64,000 nt of DNA from Platycnemis pennipes (lineage: Eukaryota; Arthropoda; Insecta; Odonata; Platycnemididae). A program made the translations under genes and the position numbers. This document shows, piece after piece, positions 18,720 through 30,280 of this stretch (positions within the stretch are counted from its first letter, which is position 1; each line of letters starts with the position of its first letter). The notes beneath the pieces were generated by a model, which saw only the letters and a program-made list of their open reading frames with translations, ran no database searches and had not been told where the DNA came from. The DNA lies in NCBI GenBank assembly GCA_933228895.1, contig OW121858.1, forward strand, positions 26,559,859 to 26,623,858, given 5' to 3'.

Positions 18720-20149
18720 TGTGACGGTCCGGGCCCTCGGCCGGTGGCCGCGGTCGTAGGGCCGGGACAAACGCCCACATACGTGGGCATACCGTCTCCC
18801 GAAAACGGGGGGAGCAAGGCCCTCGCGAGGGGGACCCCAACGTGCCCAGCCGATGTGGGGAAGACGGGGACCCACAAATGAAAAAATTTAGAATAAAATG
18901 GATCGTGAAGGGGGGTTAGGTTGGGAGTGAGGGGGTGGGAGCATGGCCAATTAGGCACAGAAAGAAAACACATACACGCACGTGGCTTTGGGTGCAATTA
19001 AATACTTTAGTGCTCAAATGGATGACACGAACTCCCTCCAAAATACATTAAATGAGCACTATATGATGACACTAATGAGGGATGAAACACAGTGAAATGG
19101 ATGGGAATGAAAATGATGAAATGAAATGATAAGGGATGCAAACAGAAAAATATAGCCTTAACAATAGGCTCCGGCCGGATTTACTGACCGGGCAAGCAAA
19201 ATCGACAAAAAACAACCTTTAGACACTGGTTGACATGAGAAATTAATGACGGCTCCGTGGCCGACTATCACGGTTACATTACATGGTTCATGATATGGCG
19301 ATGGGAATGAGCGTTGCCTCCAAGGTCCCGCAACGCTCATGGATGCACGTCGGGCTCGCCGGTCGTGAATTAAACTGACAGTTCTGGGAGAGAAATAGGG
19401 AGAACAATGGGCGAAGATGGGGGGGGGCGACAGTGGCTTACGCAACGGCCGGTGCAGGCTGGTTTTTGAGGATGAGGCGTGAAACGATGGTGAAGTCACT
19501 TGCGTCGTCCAGGCGCTGTCCCGAGCTTTCGCGACAGAGTAATCGCGAAGAGTAGCCAATCGACTCCACGTTCACGCCGCCGTCATTCCTCTGCAGCCTT
19601 TGGTCCGTGCTCCTTCACTTGCGTCCGTTCCCCAAGTCTTTACAATAGACTCCCTCGGCTGTCCTCTCTCTCTATCTCTCCAATGATGTTCTGGTCTCTC
19701 ATCCACGAAGAATGACAAGAAGACTTCGGTCGCTCACAATGAAGAAGACCAGACAAGAGACCCAGACAAGAGACCTGGTCAAGAGACCGCGGACAAGAGA
19801 CCTCGGGACAAGAGACCGCGAGCGGCGCTTCGCCCGCGCTTATATTCCCGAATCCTCGGGGTGGGATGGGGGTCACGTGACTGGGAGGACGGGTGCATCA
19901 CATCACTTGGGGGCAGGCCATTTTAACACTCACTCCCTCCAACCTGGAGCGGGGTCGAATAGCCCCTCCCAGGCCACACACTCACGCACCCGCGGGAGCA
20001 AGCCACTCCAAAAGCAAACCATTTACACTCAACCACATTCCTGGCCAAAAGGCCGGGACAGGAGCCGGGGATAGTGGGGTAGGGGGTTTGGGGTGGCGAG
20101 TGCGGGAAAGGTAGGAGTGGGAACCCTGTAACGGACTCGGACCGTTACA
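18720..20149 (-). repeat. 3' LTR of the gypsy element
   Basis: 1430 bp, apparently identical to 23241-24670. It contains a short tandem block (gacaagagacc units, about 19752-19822) next to a TATA-like box on the minus strand (gaatataagcg, near 19838-19848), which could be the promoter. Confidence 0.93.
19752..19822. repeat. Short tandem repeats inside the LTR
   Basis: Five or six imperfect copies of gacaagagacc with 0-4 extra bases. The same block is present in the other LTR at 24273-24343. It lies close to the TATA-like sequence and may act in LTR transcription. Confidence 0.7.
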
Positions 20150-20206
20150 TAGCCCCTCCCTAAACTGTGGAGGCGGTCTCGAAAGAAGAGACGGCTTCAC
20201 AGTTTA

Positions 20207-21367
20207 TTAATGCCAAAATAAGGCACTACAAAAAAAAACACGAAACCCCAAAAGAAAAAACAGTGAACGCGACTCGCGTAAATGACAAAAAAAAATTAAA
20301 CAAAAACCAATACCGCGAAACCTACACCAATATTGGTTCGTGATATAGCTCACATTGCCAAAATTAAAAATCCCAATCTCTCTGTTGCTAGCATCCTCCA
20401 GATAGCAAGCATTTGGGCCTGATAATTTGGAAATGGTGAAGGGTCCAGTGCACAGATGGAAGAATTTGTGAAACAGATTAAGGCGCGCGTCGGACACGCG
20501 CGGCGTCCTCAAGAGCACGCGGTTACCAACTTGAATCCCAATTATGTTTCCTTTCTGATTTTTCCTGCGTTTGCGCCCTTCACTTTCCAGCCTTTGCAGG
20601 CAAAGATGAATAACCTCATCTCGAGGCTTATCTTCCCGCCCGGGGATGGGGTACGACTTTTGCCGAAATGGGGTGTAGTCGCTGAGTCTCATATGGTGTA
20701 TAAAATTTTTCGCCAAGCCGGGTTTCGTGGAGAAAACCCGCCGATACTCCTTCAGAGTTTCTACAAGGGCGGCCTTGTCCGTGGGACTCAAATGAGTGGA
20801 TTCCGCGACCGCTTCATTCTCAGCCGAGGCTAGGGAATCCTCCACGTCCTCGCTCTCCACCAAGGCCGCGCCCATACGATAATTTCTCCGCTCGAGACCC
20901 TCATTCTGGCCTATTTGGAAACTTATTTCCCCTTTCTTAAAATCTATTACTGCGTCGCTCTTGCGCAGCCAATCTGCACCCAGGATTATGTCCCTCACGA
21001 GATTACGCACGACCAGGCACGTTACATCCATTTCCTGACCGAACGCGGTGAAAGGAATCAACGCCTGCTTGGTTATCGGTTGTGACTTCCTTTTGTTCGC
21101 GCAAATTAAGTGCGTCTTTCTCATGGGTAGCAACGGTATATCGGTCCCGCGATCCATTATCTGTTCGAGCCATTCCTCGCTAATGGCAGACGCCTCACTC
21201 CCCGTATCGATCAAGGCTCGAAAGTTAATTCCGCCACACGCCATCTCGATTTCTGGGCACAAGCGTCTACCTGGGTCCACACCCTCCTGTTCGTGCATAA
21301 GATCTCCAACCGGGTTCCCTTCAAGGTAATATGCGGCAATAATTGGGGCGCATACTGACTCTCTCAC
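20207..21367 (-). CDS. Gypsy pol remnant: protease fused to integrase C-terminus
   Basis: 386 codons in the -1 frame relative to gag, overlapping the gag stop (21364-21366). The frame is open upstream and the reported first codon is GTG, so it is probably made by frameshifting. Residues 45-125 are an aspartic protease: FRALIDTGSEASAIS (catalytic DTG) and IILGADWL. The text then leads into the usual start of reverse transcriptase (SDYTPFRQKSYPIPGR). At about 20633-20640 it jumps in frame to EDKPRDEVIHLCLQRL and then VGNRVLLRTPRVSDARLNLF and HKFFHLCTGPFTISKL, the C-terminal part of a gypsy integrase. Reverse transcriptase, RNase H and the integrase DDE core are deleted without loss of frame. 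A full-length relative must supply them. Confidence 0.88.
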   Translation of the reverse strand: MRESVCAPIIAAYYLEGNPVGDLMHEQEGVDPGRRLCPEIEMACGGINFRALIDTGSEASAISEEWLEQIMDRGTDIPLLPMRKTHLICANKRKSQPITKQALIPFTAFGQEMDVTCLVVRNLVRDIILGADWLRKSDAVIDFKKGEISFQIGQNEGLERRNYRMGAALVESEDVEDSLASAENEAVAESTHLSPTDKAALVETLKEYRRVFSTKPGLAKNFIHHMRLSDYTPFRQKSYPIPGREDKPRDEVIHLCLQRLESEGRKRRKNQKGNIIGIQVGNRVLLRTPRVSDARLNLFHKFFHLCTGPFTISKLSGPNACYLEDASNREIGIFNFGNVSYITNQYWCRFRGIGFCLIFFCHLRESRSLFFLLGFRVFFCSALFWH

Positions 21368-22866
21368 TTCCGAGTCGCGGGACCCGTCCGACTCGGAAGC
21401 GTGAAGTTTCCCAGGAGGCAGTCTTCTCTCTCGTCTGCTGGGTTTCTCACCTGAGGGTCCTCCTCCCCGTGGCGCGCCTGCCCTGCATTAGGCCAAAACG
21501 GACGAGAAGCGTCCGCCGGCTGCCCCGAGTGATCGATGGACTTATGCGCCCGCCCTGGGAGAGTCCCCATTTCCCTTTCACGTGTGCCTCCTCTTTCTAC
21601 GCTCGCGCATCCGACTCGTGGCGGGCCTTGTCTTGGAATCGCCCCACTGTCTCGCGGCTTCGCCTGCCTGTCCTCGTGCGGCGGGGATTTGTTTCCTCTT
21701 GCTTCTCCGGGGGCCGAATTTCCGCGAGAGAAACGATCCCTGTCTCCGTCCCGCCTACGGCTCTGTTCATTCATCTGGTCATACGCTTTTAATAATTCGC
21801 ACAACTGGTCCAATGTCAACTCCCCCGCCGAGAGGAGATGGGTTTGCGTCATGATTGGTAGCTGTCGTATTATTAGACGCACTAATTGCCCCCCTTCAAT
21901 AGGTGGGTCACAATTCTCCGCGGCAGCTACCTTTCTCAGAGCATAATCGAGCATGCCGCTCGTGCCTCCCTCGGAATAAGTTCCCGCGCACACCTTCTCC
22001 CTATAAATGTCCCTGGTCCTCGCGTCCCAAAACATACCCAGGAACCTACTCTTCAACGCCTCGAAGTCGAGAGACTCAAAGGATCTCCGGAATGCTTCCG
22101 CCCAGATGTTGGCTCTGCCTTTTAACATACTCCTGAAAGAAGCCACTTTGTAAGCCTCGGGAATGGCACTAATTTGAAAATACCTTTCTACTTCTCTCAG
22201 AAAAGCCGGGGGAGTGACAGTTTCGTTCCCGGAAAAGGTAGGTGGGTTGACTGGAGCGGGCGAAACATACCCTGCTTCCCATGAGCTCCCCCGATCCGCT
22301 CGGCAGGCGAGCTCTTCCAATGTCCCCACTTTACCGCCCAGCCTTTCTACCGCGATGCGCGTCTGCTCCTTCACCTGCGCAAGCGATTGCTGGGTTCCCG
22401 AAATACGTTCCTCCACCCCCTCGAGCCGCCCGGCCGTGGAACATTCGAGCGCCGTGAGACGCTCTTCACATGGGCCGATGCGACCGTCTAAGGCTCCCAA
22501 CTTCTGCGTCAAGACCGCCATCCATTCTCTATGCCTACTCTCATTCTCCTCCTTCTCCTTACGCCGTCTTTCCTCCTCCATTTTCTCCTTCGCCTCCTTC
22601 ATTTTCTCCTTTGCCTCCCTCATTTTCTCCTTCGCCTCCTTCTCCTCACGCCGTCTTTCCCCCTCCATTTTCTCCTTCTTCTCCATCCATGCTATGATCG
22701 CATTCATCGGGTCTTTCTGGGGACTGCTTGACTCTGGCCGTCCTCCCTCTGGCCGGGAAGATTCGACGTCCTCAATCACACCACTCGACGAATCGTCAAG
22801 GGTGATTACCCCCGTTAGCTCCCGATACTCCATGTACGGGTCCGGCTTCCCCTCTCCCTTGGGCAT
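21364..22866 (-). CDS. Gypsy gag
   Basis: 500 residues from ATG at 22866 (MPKGEGKPDPYMEYRELTGV). Residues about 65-115 are a highly charged coiled coil (repeats of AKEKM and EERRRKEKEE). A retrotransposon Gag domain follows from about 210: NPPTFSGNETVTPPAFLREV, ERYFQISAIPEAYKVASFRS, LKGRANIWAEAF, to LTLDQLCELLKAYDQMN near 380. The C-terminus is rich in Arg, Gly and Pro, without a CCHC knuckle. The frame is intact, so particles might still form and package this RNA. The minus strand bears the gene; large plus-strand frames opposite are shadows. Confidence 0.9.
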   Translation of the reverse strand: MPKGEGKPDPYMEYRELTGVITLDDSSSGVIEDVESSRPEGGRPESSSPQKDPMNAIIAWMEKKEKMEGERRREEKEAKEKMREAKEKMKEAKEKMEEERRRKEKEENESRHREWMAVLTQKLGALDGRIGPCEERLTALECSTAGRLEGVEERISGTQQSLAQVKEQTRIAVERLGGKVGTLEELACRADRGSSWEAGYVSPAPVNPPTFSGNETVTPPAFLREVERYFQISAIPEAYKVASFRSMLKGRANIWAEAFRRSFESLDFEALKSRFLGMFWDARTRDIYREKVCAGTYSEGGTSGMLDYALRKVAAAENCDPPIEGGQLVRLIIRQLPIMTQTHLLSAGELTLDQLCELLKAYDQMNEQSRRRDGDRDRFSRGNSAPGEARGNKSPPHEDRQAKPRDSGAIPRQGPPRVGCASVERGGTREREMGTLPGRAHKSIDHSGQPADASRPFWPNAGQARHGEEDPQVRNPADEREDCLLGNFTLPSRTGPATRK

Positions 22867-23240
22867 GGTTGACAGGGGGCGACCCTAATACCTTCGGCAC
22901 AAACGAAAAGAAACCTCCCTACGCGGAATAAATGGCGACGCTCGCACGCGCTTAACGCGGCCGCCCCGCGAGTACCGACGCCTTTCACCAACACTTACTA
23001 AAAAAAACACAAATCTCAACCAAATGTTACACCAGAACTTCCACGCACGAAACTGTGAGAAGGACAAAAAAGAACCTGCCCACAGGGCGACAAAAATAAT
23101 ATCGCCAACACGAATAGACAAGGGAAGAAAGAACAGACTAAGGGCAACTAAAAATCTAAACTTGAATTGAACCAATAATGGCATTAGTTATCTCCTCCCA
23201 AACCAAAGGTTCCCCTTAAATCCTACCGACTGCGCCATGA

Positions 23241-24670
23241 TGTGACGGTCCGGGCCCTCGGCCGGTGGCCGCGGTCGTAGGGCCGGGACAAACGCCCACA
23301 TACGTGGGCATACCGTCTCCCGAAAACGGGGGGAGCAAGGCCCTCGCGAGGGGGACCCCAACGTGCCCAGCCGATGTGGGGAAGACGGGGACCCACAAAT
23401 GAAAAAATTTAGAATAAAATGGATCGTGAAGGGGGGTTAGGTTGGGAGTGAGGGGGTGGGAGCATGGCCAATTAGGCACAGAAAGAAAACACATACACGC
23501 ACGTGGCTTTGGGTGCAATTAAATACTTTAGTGCTCAAATGGATGACACGAACTCCCTCCAAAATACATTAAATGAGCACTATATGATGACACTAATGAG
23601 GGATGAAACACAGTGAAATGGATGGGAATGAAAATGATGAAATGAAATGATAAGGGATGCAAACAGAAAAATATAGCCTTAACAATAGGCTCCGGCCGGA
23701 TTTACTGACCGGGCAAGCAAAATCGACAAAAAACAACCTTTAGACACTGGTTGACATGAGAAATTAATGACGGCTCCGTGGCCGACTATCACGGTTACAT
23801 TACATGGTTCATGATATGGCGATGGGAATGAGCGTTGCCTCCAAGGTCCCGCAACGCTCATGGATGCACGTCGGGCTCGCCGGTCGTGAATTAAACTGAC
23901 AGTTCTGGGAGAGAAATAGGGAGAACAATGGGCGAAGATGGGGGGGGGCGACAGTGGCTTACGCAACGGCCGGTGCAGGCTGGTTTTTGAGGATGAGGCG
24001 TGAAACGATGGTGAAGTCACTTGCGTCGTCCAGGCGCTGTCCCGAGCTTTCGCGACAGAGTAATCGCGAAGAGTAGCCAATCGACTCCACGTTCACGCCG
24101 CCGTCATTCCTCTGCAGCCTTTGGTCCGTGCTCCTTCACTTGCGTCCGTTCCCCAAGTCTTTACAATAGACTCCCTCGGCTGTCCTCTCTCTCTATCTCT
24201 CCAATGATGTTCTGGTCTCTCATCCACGAAGAATGACAAGAAGACTTCGGTCGCTCACAATGAAGAAGACCAGACAAGAGACCCAGACAAGAGACCTGGT
24301 CAAGAGACCGCGGACAAGAGACCTCGGGACAAGAGACCGCGAGCGGCGCTTCGCCCGCGCTTATATTCCCGAATCCTCGGGGTGGGATGGGGGTCACGTG
24401 ACTGGGAGGACGGGTGCATCACATCACTTGGGGGCAGGCCATTTTAACACTCACTCCCTCCAACCTGGAGCGGGGTCGAATAGCCCCTCCCAGGCCACAC
24501 ACTCACGCACCCGCGGGAGCAAGCCACTCCAAAAGCAAACCATTTACACTCAACCACATTCCTGGCCAAAAGGCCGGGACAGGAGCCGGGGATAGTGGGG
24601 TAGGGGGTTTGGGGTGGCGAGTGCGGGAAAGGTAGGAGTGGGAACCCTGTAACGGACTCGGACCGTTACA
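23241..24670 (-). repeat. 5' LTR of the gypsy element
   Basis: Identical in all stretches compared to 18720-20149 (constant offset of 4521). Flanked on the outside by GTAT. Confidence 0.93.
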
Positions 24671-25098
24671 GTATTTACTTTCACAGAGTCCATTCCTCTC
24701 TCTTCTTACTGGCATAAAGTTCACTGCTTGCCGTTATGAAGCAGTTAATTTGACCGTCCCCAGAACAGAAGTCAACGCATGCATATACAGACCAGATTGC
24801 ATGTATATAAGACTTAAAGAAACAATTATTATTCACTCACATGGATCAAACTAGTGATCATGTTTCAAGACACTCCGCACTCTTTTTATTCTCTTACCTT
24901 ACTTTTCAGTGATTGGTATTTACTTTCACTGAGTCCATTCCTCTCTCTTCTCACTGTCATAAAGTTCATTGCTTGCCGTTAGGAAGTAGTTAATTTGACC
25001 GTCCCCAGAACAGAAGTGAACTCATGCATATACAGATCAGATTGCATGTATATAAGACTTAAAGAAACAATTATTATTCACCTACATGGATCAAACTA

Positions 25099-25426
25099 GC
25101 CAGCAAATATTTTTCACCATCATACAGTCATAGATATATAAAATTCATAGGCTAATGGGGTTTTATAGCTCGGCATCCAAGCTCCAGTGGCAGAAATAAG
25201 CCAATAACAAAAAGCCAATTTTGTAATCTTGACGTCATACTGTTGAGCGACGCTTAAAAGCCCTTAAGGTCGTTTCACACCAACTGTTGCTGGTTATGCC
25301 TGCCGGTTGTGGTTCTACCATCGACCAATCAGCACCAACCAGCTCTCAATGGTGGGATTATATCTATGATCTAGGTTGTGCAGTCGTGGTCAATAAGAGA
25401 TTGCCTCGTGGTCACGTGCTGTTTAT
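25099..25426. other. No gene recognised
   Basis: Ordinary AT-rich sequence between the 220-bp duplication and segment A. Confidence 0.4.
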
Positions 25427-26271
25427 GTTTGTATTTAGTGATATTTTAATTGTTACTAGTTCAACTGCATCCTTTAAAATGTATAATAATGTGCATTAGG
25501 TGTAACATTTGCCTTTAAAATTACAATTAAAAATGTGATAAGTTTTCATCTCTGGAAATTCTGCATTGTTGTTCATATTTTAATTTTATTCCTAGAAAAT
25601 GTTGTGTCGATACTTAGCATTCATTTTTAATTTAAAATTAAGTGGATTGTGTGCCTAATGAAGCACCAATGGTCTAAGCATTAATGGTTTAACCATAAGT
25701 TTTACAAACAGAAATCAGCTTACACGCAAGTTTATTATGTTATATAGTTTTACTGATTATCAATCATGCTTCCACAGTATTTTCCACTGTATAAAGTATA
25801 AAATTCGGCACCGCATTCTTTTGTTCATGTCTGTATTATAGTGGTCCCAACACACACCCCTCCCTTTCGGTTATGACCTCAGTCTTCCCCACGGGATATA
25901 ACCAGGGTGAATGAGTCGGAGTTCCGCCATAAAAATAGGTTGCTGTTCGGATGTCACGACTTGTGAAGACCGTGAAGCCGATAAGCGGGTGATGCCTCTC
26001 CACTACCAGACTTTTGGTGTGTCAAAATTTAGAAACAAGGGCACAGGTAGAGTTCCCTGGGTTCCGGGAATACCGCGTTACAATTCTAAGCAATGCGATT
26101 GGGGGAAAGAAGATTGGCGATTTAGGCAACAAAGTGATACTTAATAGCGTCTTTTCACAGTGCATTTTCTTTTCACGACGCCATTTACGGAAACGTTTGA
26201 CCATCTAGAACTTAAAAGCACCAAAAAAGAGTATTCCTCCCTGATAGTTACCATCCGATTTCTCTTTTCAG

Positions 26272-26744
26272 GCGAACAAAGGAGTAGCTGACACACTTGC
26301 CCCCGATGATGTTCACCTGTCATGTGTGCGGCATGACTTTGAGGTCCAAGAGCCTCCTGAGCCGGCACCGGAGGGTCCTCCACGACCCCTTGGTCCAATC
26401 CACCAGTGTCCTATTTTCCCAAGGTGATCCATTATGCCGTCGGAGCTGAAGATGCACATGAGGAAGCACTCGGACGAGAGGATGTTCAAGTGCCTCGTTT
26501 TCCACAAGAGCTTCAAGTGGAAGAAGAACCTGATGTGGCACAGGAAGCAGCACGAGCTGGTGCCGTCCACTACGAACCACGGCATGGATGGGGACAGTCC
26601 GGCGCCGGTGCAGGATCCTGGGCTGGTGATGTGGTTTGCGTTCAACCACTGCGGCAGTGCGTACCGCAACCGGGGCCAGCTGGAGGAGCACTTCAAGCAA
26701 CACGTGGATCTCGTCCTCTTGGAGTGTATGAAATGCAAACAGAG
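26272..26744 (+). pseudogene. Zinc-finger exon in duplicated segment, copy A
   Basis: An exon-like block bounded by acceptor tctcttttcag and donor AGAG|gtgagt. The finger frame reads FTCHVCGMTLRSKSLLSRHR (C-X2-C-X12-H-X4-H), then CPIFPR, a TGA, SIMPSELKMHMRKH, and then FKCLVFHKSFKWKKNLMWHR (second Cys of the CLVC pair changed). It continues to FAFNHCGSAYRNRGQLEEHF and KQHVDLVLLECMKCKQR. Relative to copy B, one C is missing before ttggtccaatcc. The TGA is in the knuckle of finger 2 and is shared by all three copies, so the exon was already broken before duplication, or the TGA was CGA in the parent gene. The function is presumed to have been DNA binding. Confidence 0.72.
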
Positions 26745-27225
26745 GTGAGTGGATGTGGATGGCATGGGGTGCTAGCACCGTACGGTTGACAATGTGGTAA
26801 TTTGGCGCAATACTTTGGAGTAATAATAACAATTGGGAATAGGTCTAAGTCAAGGAATCTGGTTGGGTCCATTGGTGTATAATTTGGAGTAATAATAACA
26901 ATTTGGAATAGGTGTACCTCAAGGAAGCTTATTGGGCCCATCTTAATACGGTGGTTTTCTATTATTTTTTATTGCCTTGTTTGAAAGTTTACTCTGGAGA
27001 AAGAAACTCTGGAGTGTATATTTTAAGCCTCAAATTTTAAATTGACATTAAGTATTTTTTATTGGTTATGAAAGTGAAACAATTGAACGCCGCAAAAGTG
27101 TGGTGGCAAACTGTTGCATGCTGGTAAATTATATATGTGTGACGTGACTCTATTTCGTCTACCTGCCACTAGGCGGTGCTGTGGATGCTTTCAAGCGGAC
27201 AGTGCATTCTGTCAAAGCTTATTAA

Positions 27226-30225
27226 CCCCTTCGTTGGGGAACAATTTTTTCTTATCCTTCACCTGGTGGGGAAGGAATCCACCAATTTGTTTGGGAAAAA
27301 GTGATATTTTTCCTATTTGTAGTGGAGAATAGAACAATTTTCAGAACTTTTTTTGTTAGATTTCAAAAAAAATTTTGTTTTTTGCAATAAATAATGAAGT
27401 TTTGCTAATTTTTGCATCACAAAACTGTATTCATAACACAGTAAACATACATGTGGTCATAGTTACAATGGATTTCATTCATTTAACATTAAATTTGCTG
27501 TATTACTTTGAGAAAGTTTTTCATCAAAAATTTACAATGATTGTTTTTTTAAATTTCATAGTAATTAGCGCAATAAAATATAGATTTGATAATTTTATTC
27601 CCTCATGTATTTCAAATTAGAAATACATGAATTGGATTCAAAGTAAATGAAATATATAGGTGAAATATAATTTTAAAATGTAATTCCTATACAAATAAGT
27701 AATTGTTTAAACTTTTAATGTTTAAAATTTAAAAGTTTAAATTTTTTTGACACATTTTTTTGTAATCTTTCAACATTTGGGATACAAAAATGGATGAATA
27801 TAGTCCTTCTAGGTTTTTTCATGCATTTTAACTTTTTTCGCCATTTTTTGTGGCATAATTTGTTACCGTATATTTTATGGAATAATCAAGGTATTTATGG
27901 CTCATTTTCAAAACCTTTTGCTGAATCAAATGAAGTTTTGGTAAAATAAAAGTATGCCATGTGTTACTTAGTAAAACCTATAATTTTTGTCACTCTAAAT
28001 TTTAAGAATTTTATATTTAAACAATTTTATTGCCACACACAATGTTTTCACAAAAATGTTTATATTGTTTGAAAAATCAATAATTTGGTAATATATGATA
28101 CAATCGAAAACACGGTGCCGCACATAGTGGGGCATCGTACTCGTTGCAATAAAATATTGTCTCTTTTCTTTGTCCCTTAGCCTTGCAAACGGTGTTCTCG
28201 CGTCTGATGGTGGCTTTAGATTTGGATATTGTCGGCCTGCGAGTCTTCCAGGTGTTTGTATTTTGGATCTTTTTTCTCTGATTGTTGACTCTTTCTCTGC
28301 TGCGTCTCTTCCATATTTCATTTGCCATTTTGAGGAACAGGTCCTCAATAAGTTTCATCCTGATTTCGAGTTGTGATAAACCACCACCTTGTTTTTTTGT
28401 ATATAACAAATTATTTGAATACTGTTATATCTAATAAGTGCCGGAAAATCTTTTGATAATATTTTTTTAGTCTCTTTTGGGCCGGACTGTACGTTACTAT
28501 GCACTGATCAGACAAATCCACTCCTCCCATTGCATCGTTGTAATCAACGCAAGCCTGGGGTTTCCATTTTGTTCCTTGTCCTCTATTTAGGACATCTACC
28601 ATAGAGGTATCATGCAAAGTACTCAAGATGAACACACCCTTTGTGAAAAATCAAAAAGTTCAGGGCTACTGAAGTAATTATTTATTCTTATTGTACCTAT
28701 ACCATTGCGAAAGTAAATCTTGATAGAGAGTACTAATTTGGAAGGTCTTGTAAAACCTGAAACGCCAAAGCCTTTCACTGTTTCAGCGAGTTCAGTGTCC
28801 CTCCCATATATACAAGCATGTTGCACACATACCCGGTTTTGGAGTAACACAATTTAAAGGATTGCATGCCAAATCTTGACCGTTTCTTAGGAATGTATAA
28901 TTTTCGGACTAGGCGACCTTTCCACAGCAATAAACTTTCGTCAACAGATAGCAGCCCCTCAGGAGTGTACTTTCCTTAAATTTTTAGACCAAATTGTCCC
29001 GATAGGTTTTATTTTAAAAGTTTTGGGGAAACTTGAGCATCGGACTGGTATTTCTCATTGTTGGCAAAGTACAAAAACTTCAGCAGTAAAAAAATCTTTT
29101 AACTGTAATAATTTCATAAAAAATAGGCGTAGCCTAGTGGGAAGTGGAGGAGGGAAGGGAAACTCAACACATTCATCCCCCATCACCTGTCCCGTGAGTG
29201 ATGAAAACGAGGCTAGTTTGCAAAATAATACGCTTGAATATTGGAAGCTCACTTCACGGCGATTGAAAAAAAAACCAGGAGGAATTTACCATGAACGGCA
29301 AGAATAGCTAAACAGCAAGGAAGATCCAATAGTTTATCAAGTGATGTAATGTGGAATAAGAAATGAGCGAATATTTCGTACGCGTCAGCCAGGAATTCGG
29401 AACAACGCTGCATCATTCAATGTCAAAATCATAAAGAATTTCACGAGAAGAATCGCCATGAATATTATAAACTTCAGTAATAATAAGTGCATAGTGATAA
29501 AAACAATAATTATGTGTGTATATTGTCTGACCATGATCTGGATGGCTTGGATAAAGAACTGCGTGAAGGGGGTTTATTCGAAAAAAAGAAGCTGAACGTC
29601 AAAAGGTTCTCCATAGGCATTTACAAATTGAATTTCTTCATCAAACTGACTGTAAAATATGTATTTTTTTTAAACAATTCCAAATAATTATTGTAATAAC
29701 AGGAAAAAGGAAACAATCATTTACAACGTCTTATATAGCACGGAGATAATTTAGCAAGTAGTAAAATATACGAAAGACAAAATTTTGCGAAATTCTAATT
29801 TACTGTCAGAACTAAATAAAAGCATAGTACTATTTCGTAATATAAATAATATTATCTGCCAGTTAAAATTTCAAGTGTCAATTATATGTCTAAATAAATG
29901 TCAAGTCATGAGATCAAATACAATTCATAGCCTCATGACAGAACAGTGCGAAAATATGGCGATACACTATTCAAATGCAATAAATTCATGCTATGAGTAA
30001 ACCAATATAAAAGAAATATATGGTTCACTTAAGAAGCACGTAAGTTTAAAAAAGGAAAAGATGACAGACCAGAGTCTCATAGCATACCTTAGGAACACGG
30101 CGCACGAATATATTTGATTTCCCCAGCAAGATAGAGATAACTACGCAGCGCGCGACTATAGTCGCACACCCCACCTGGGATGAGATAATGGCTCGCGACT
30201 ATAGTCGCTTTCCCCAGTTAAGGGG
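27226..30225. mobile_element. piggyBac-type transposon, copy II (3000 bp)
   Basis: Flanked by TTAA (27222-27225 and 30226-30229). Ends match inverted: CCCCTTCGTTGGGGAA at the left and, reading inwards, CCCCTTAACTGGGGAA at the right. The right end also holds two copies of gcgactatagtcgc (about 30151 and 30195). The sites in copies B and C read agcttattaaggaggttcc with a single TTAA, proving the borders. The minus strand carries a dead transposase. Confidence 0.93.
28077..29120 (-). pseudogene. piggyBac transposase, broken (copy II)
   Basis: In three or more frames on the minus strand: FANNEKYQSDAQ (about 29070), KYTPEGLLSVDESLLLWKGR then LVRKLYIPKKRSRFGMQSFK (first catalytic Asp present, about 28940), and IYGRDTELAETVKGFGVSG. 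Next comes INNYFSSPELFDF (about 28660), where the usual DNYFSSP has Asn for the second catalytic Asp. After that YNDAMGGVDLSDQCIVTYSP (28530, third Asp present) and AQKRLKKYYQKIFRHLLDIT are followed by a basic stretch and a Cys-rich end (FYCNEYDAPLCAAPCF). It resembles the PGBD4-like branch. The N-terminus is missing. It is inactive. Confidence 0.85.
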
Positions 30226-30280
30226 TTAAGGAGGTTCCACCATTACTCCAAGATTCAAACTCCCATAAAAGAGTTATTTG

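Larger units (their letters stand above)
18720..24670 (-). mobile_element. Ty3/gypsy-type LTR retrotransposon lacking reverse transcriptase
   Basis: Two 1430-bp LTRs enclose 3091 bp. LTRs begin TGTGACGG and end CGTTACA on the plus strand. Both outer flanks carry GTAT, a 4-bp target duplication supported by the empty site at about 24918. On the minus strand a polypurine tract (agggaggggcta) abuts the 3' LTR (20150-20161), and the region next to the 5' LTR (23240 downwards, tggcgcagtcggtagga) is the presumed primer-binding site. The coding part has gag, protease and the integrase tail only. No difference between the LTRs was noticed, so insertion is recent. Confidence 0.92.
18678..25098. repeat. 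About 220-bp tandem duplication, first unit split by the LTR element
   Basis: Unit 1 is 18678-18719 joined to 24671-24876; unit 2 is 24877-25098. Both run tctcttaccttaattttcgg or its variant, ggtatttactttcac, gagtccattcctctctcttc, to acatggatcaaactag. Unit 2 has ttggtatttactttc uninterrupted and so is an empty site for the LTR insertion. Confidence 0.85.

Noticed and set aside
19158..19559. 133-codon frame repeated at 23679-24080
   Set aside because: It lies in the LTRs and repeats only because the LTRs are identical.
22214..22888. 224-codon plus-strand frame rich in Ser, Phe and Leu
   Set aside because: Antisense of the charged coiled coil of gag; low-complexity mirror.
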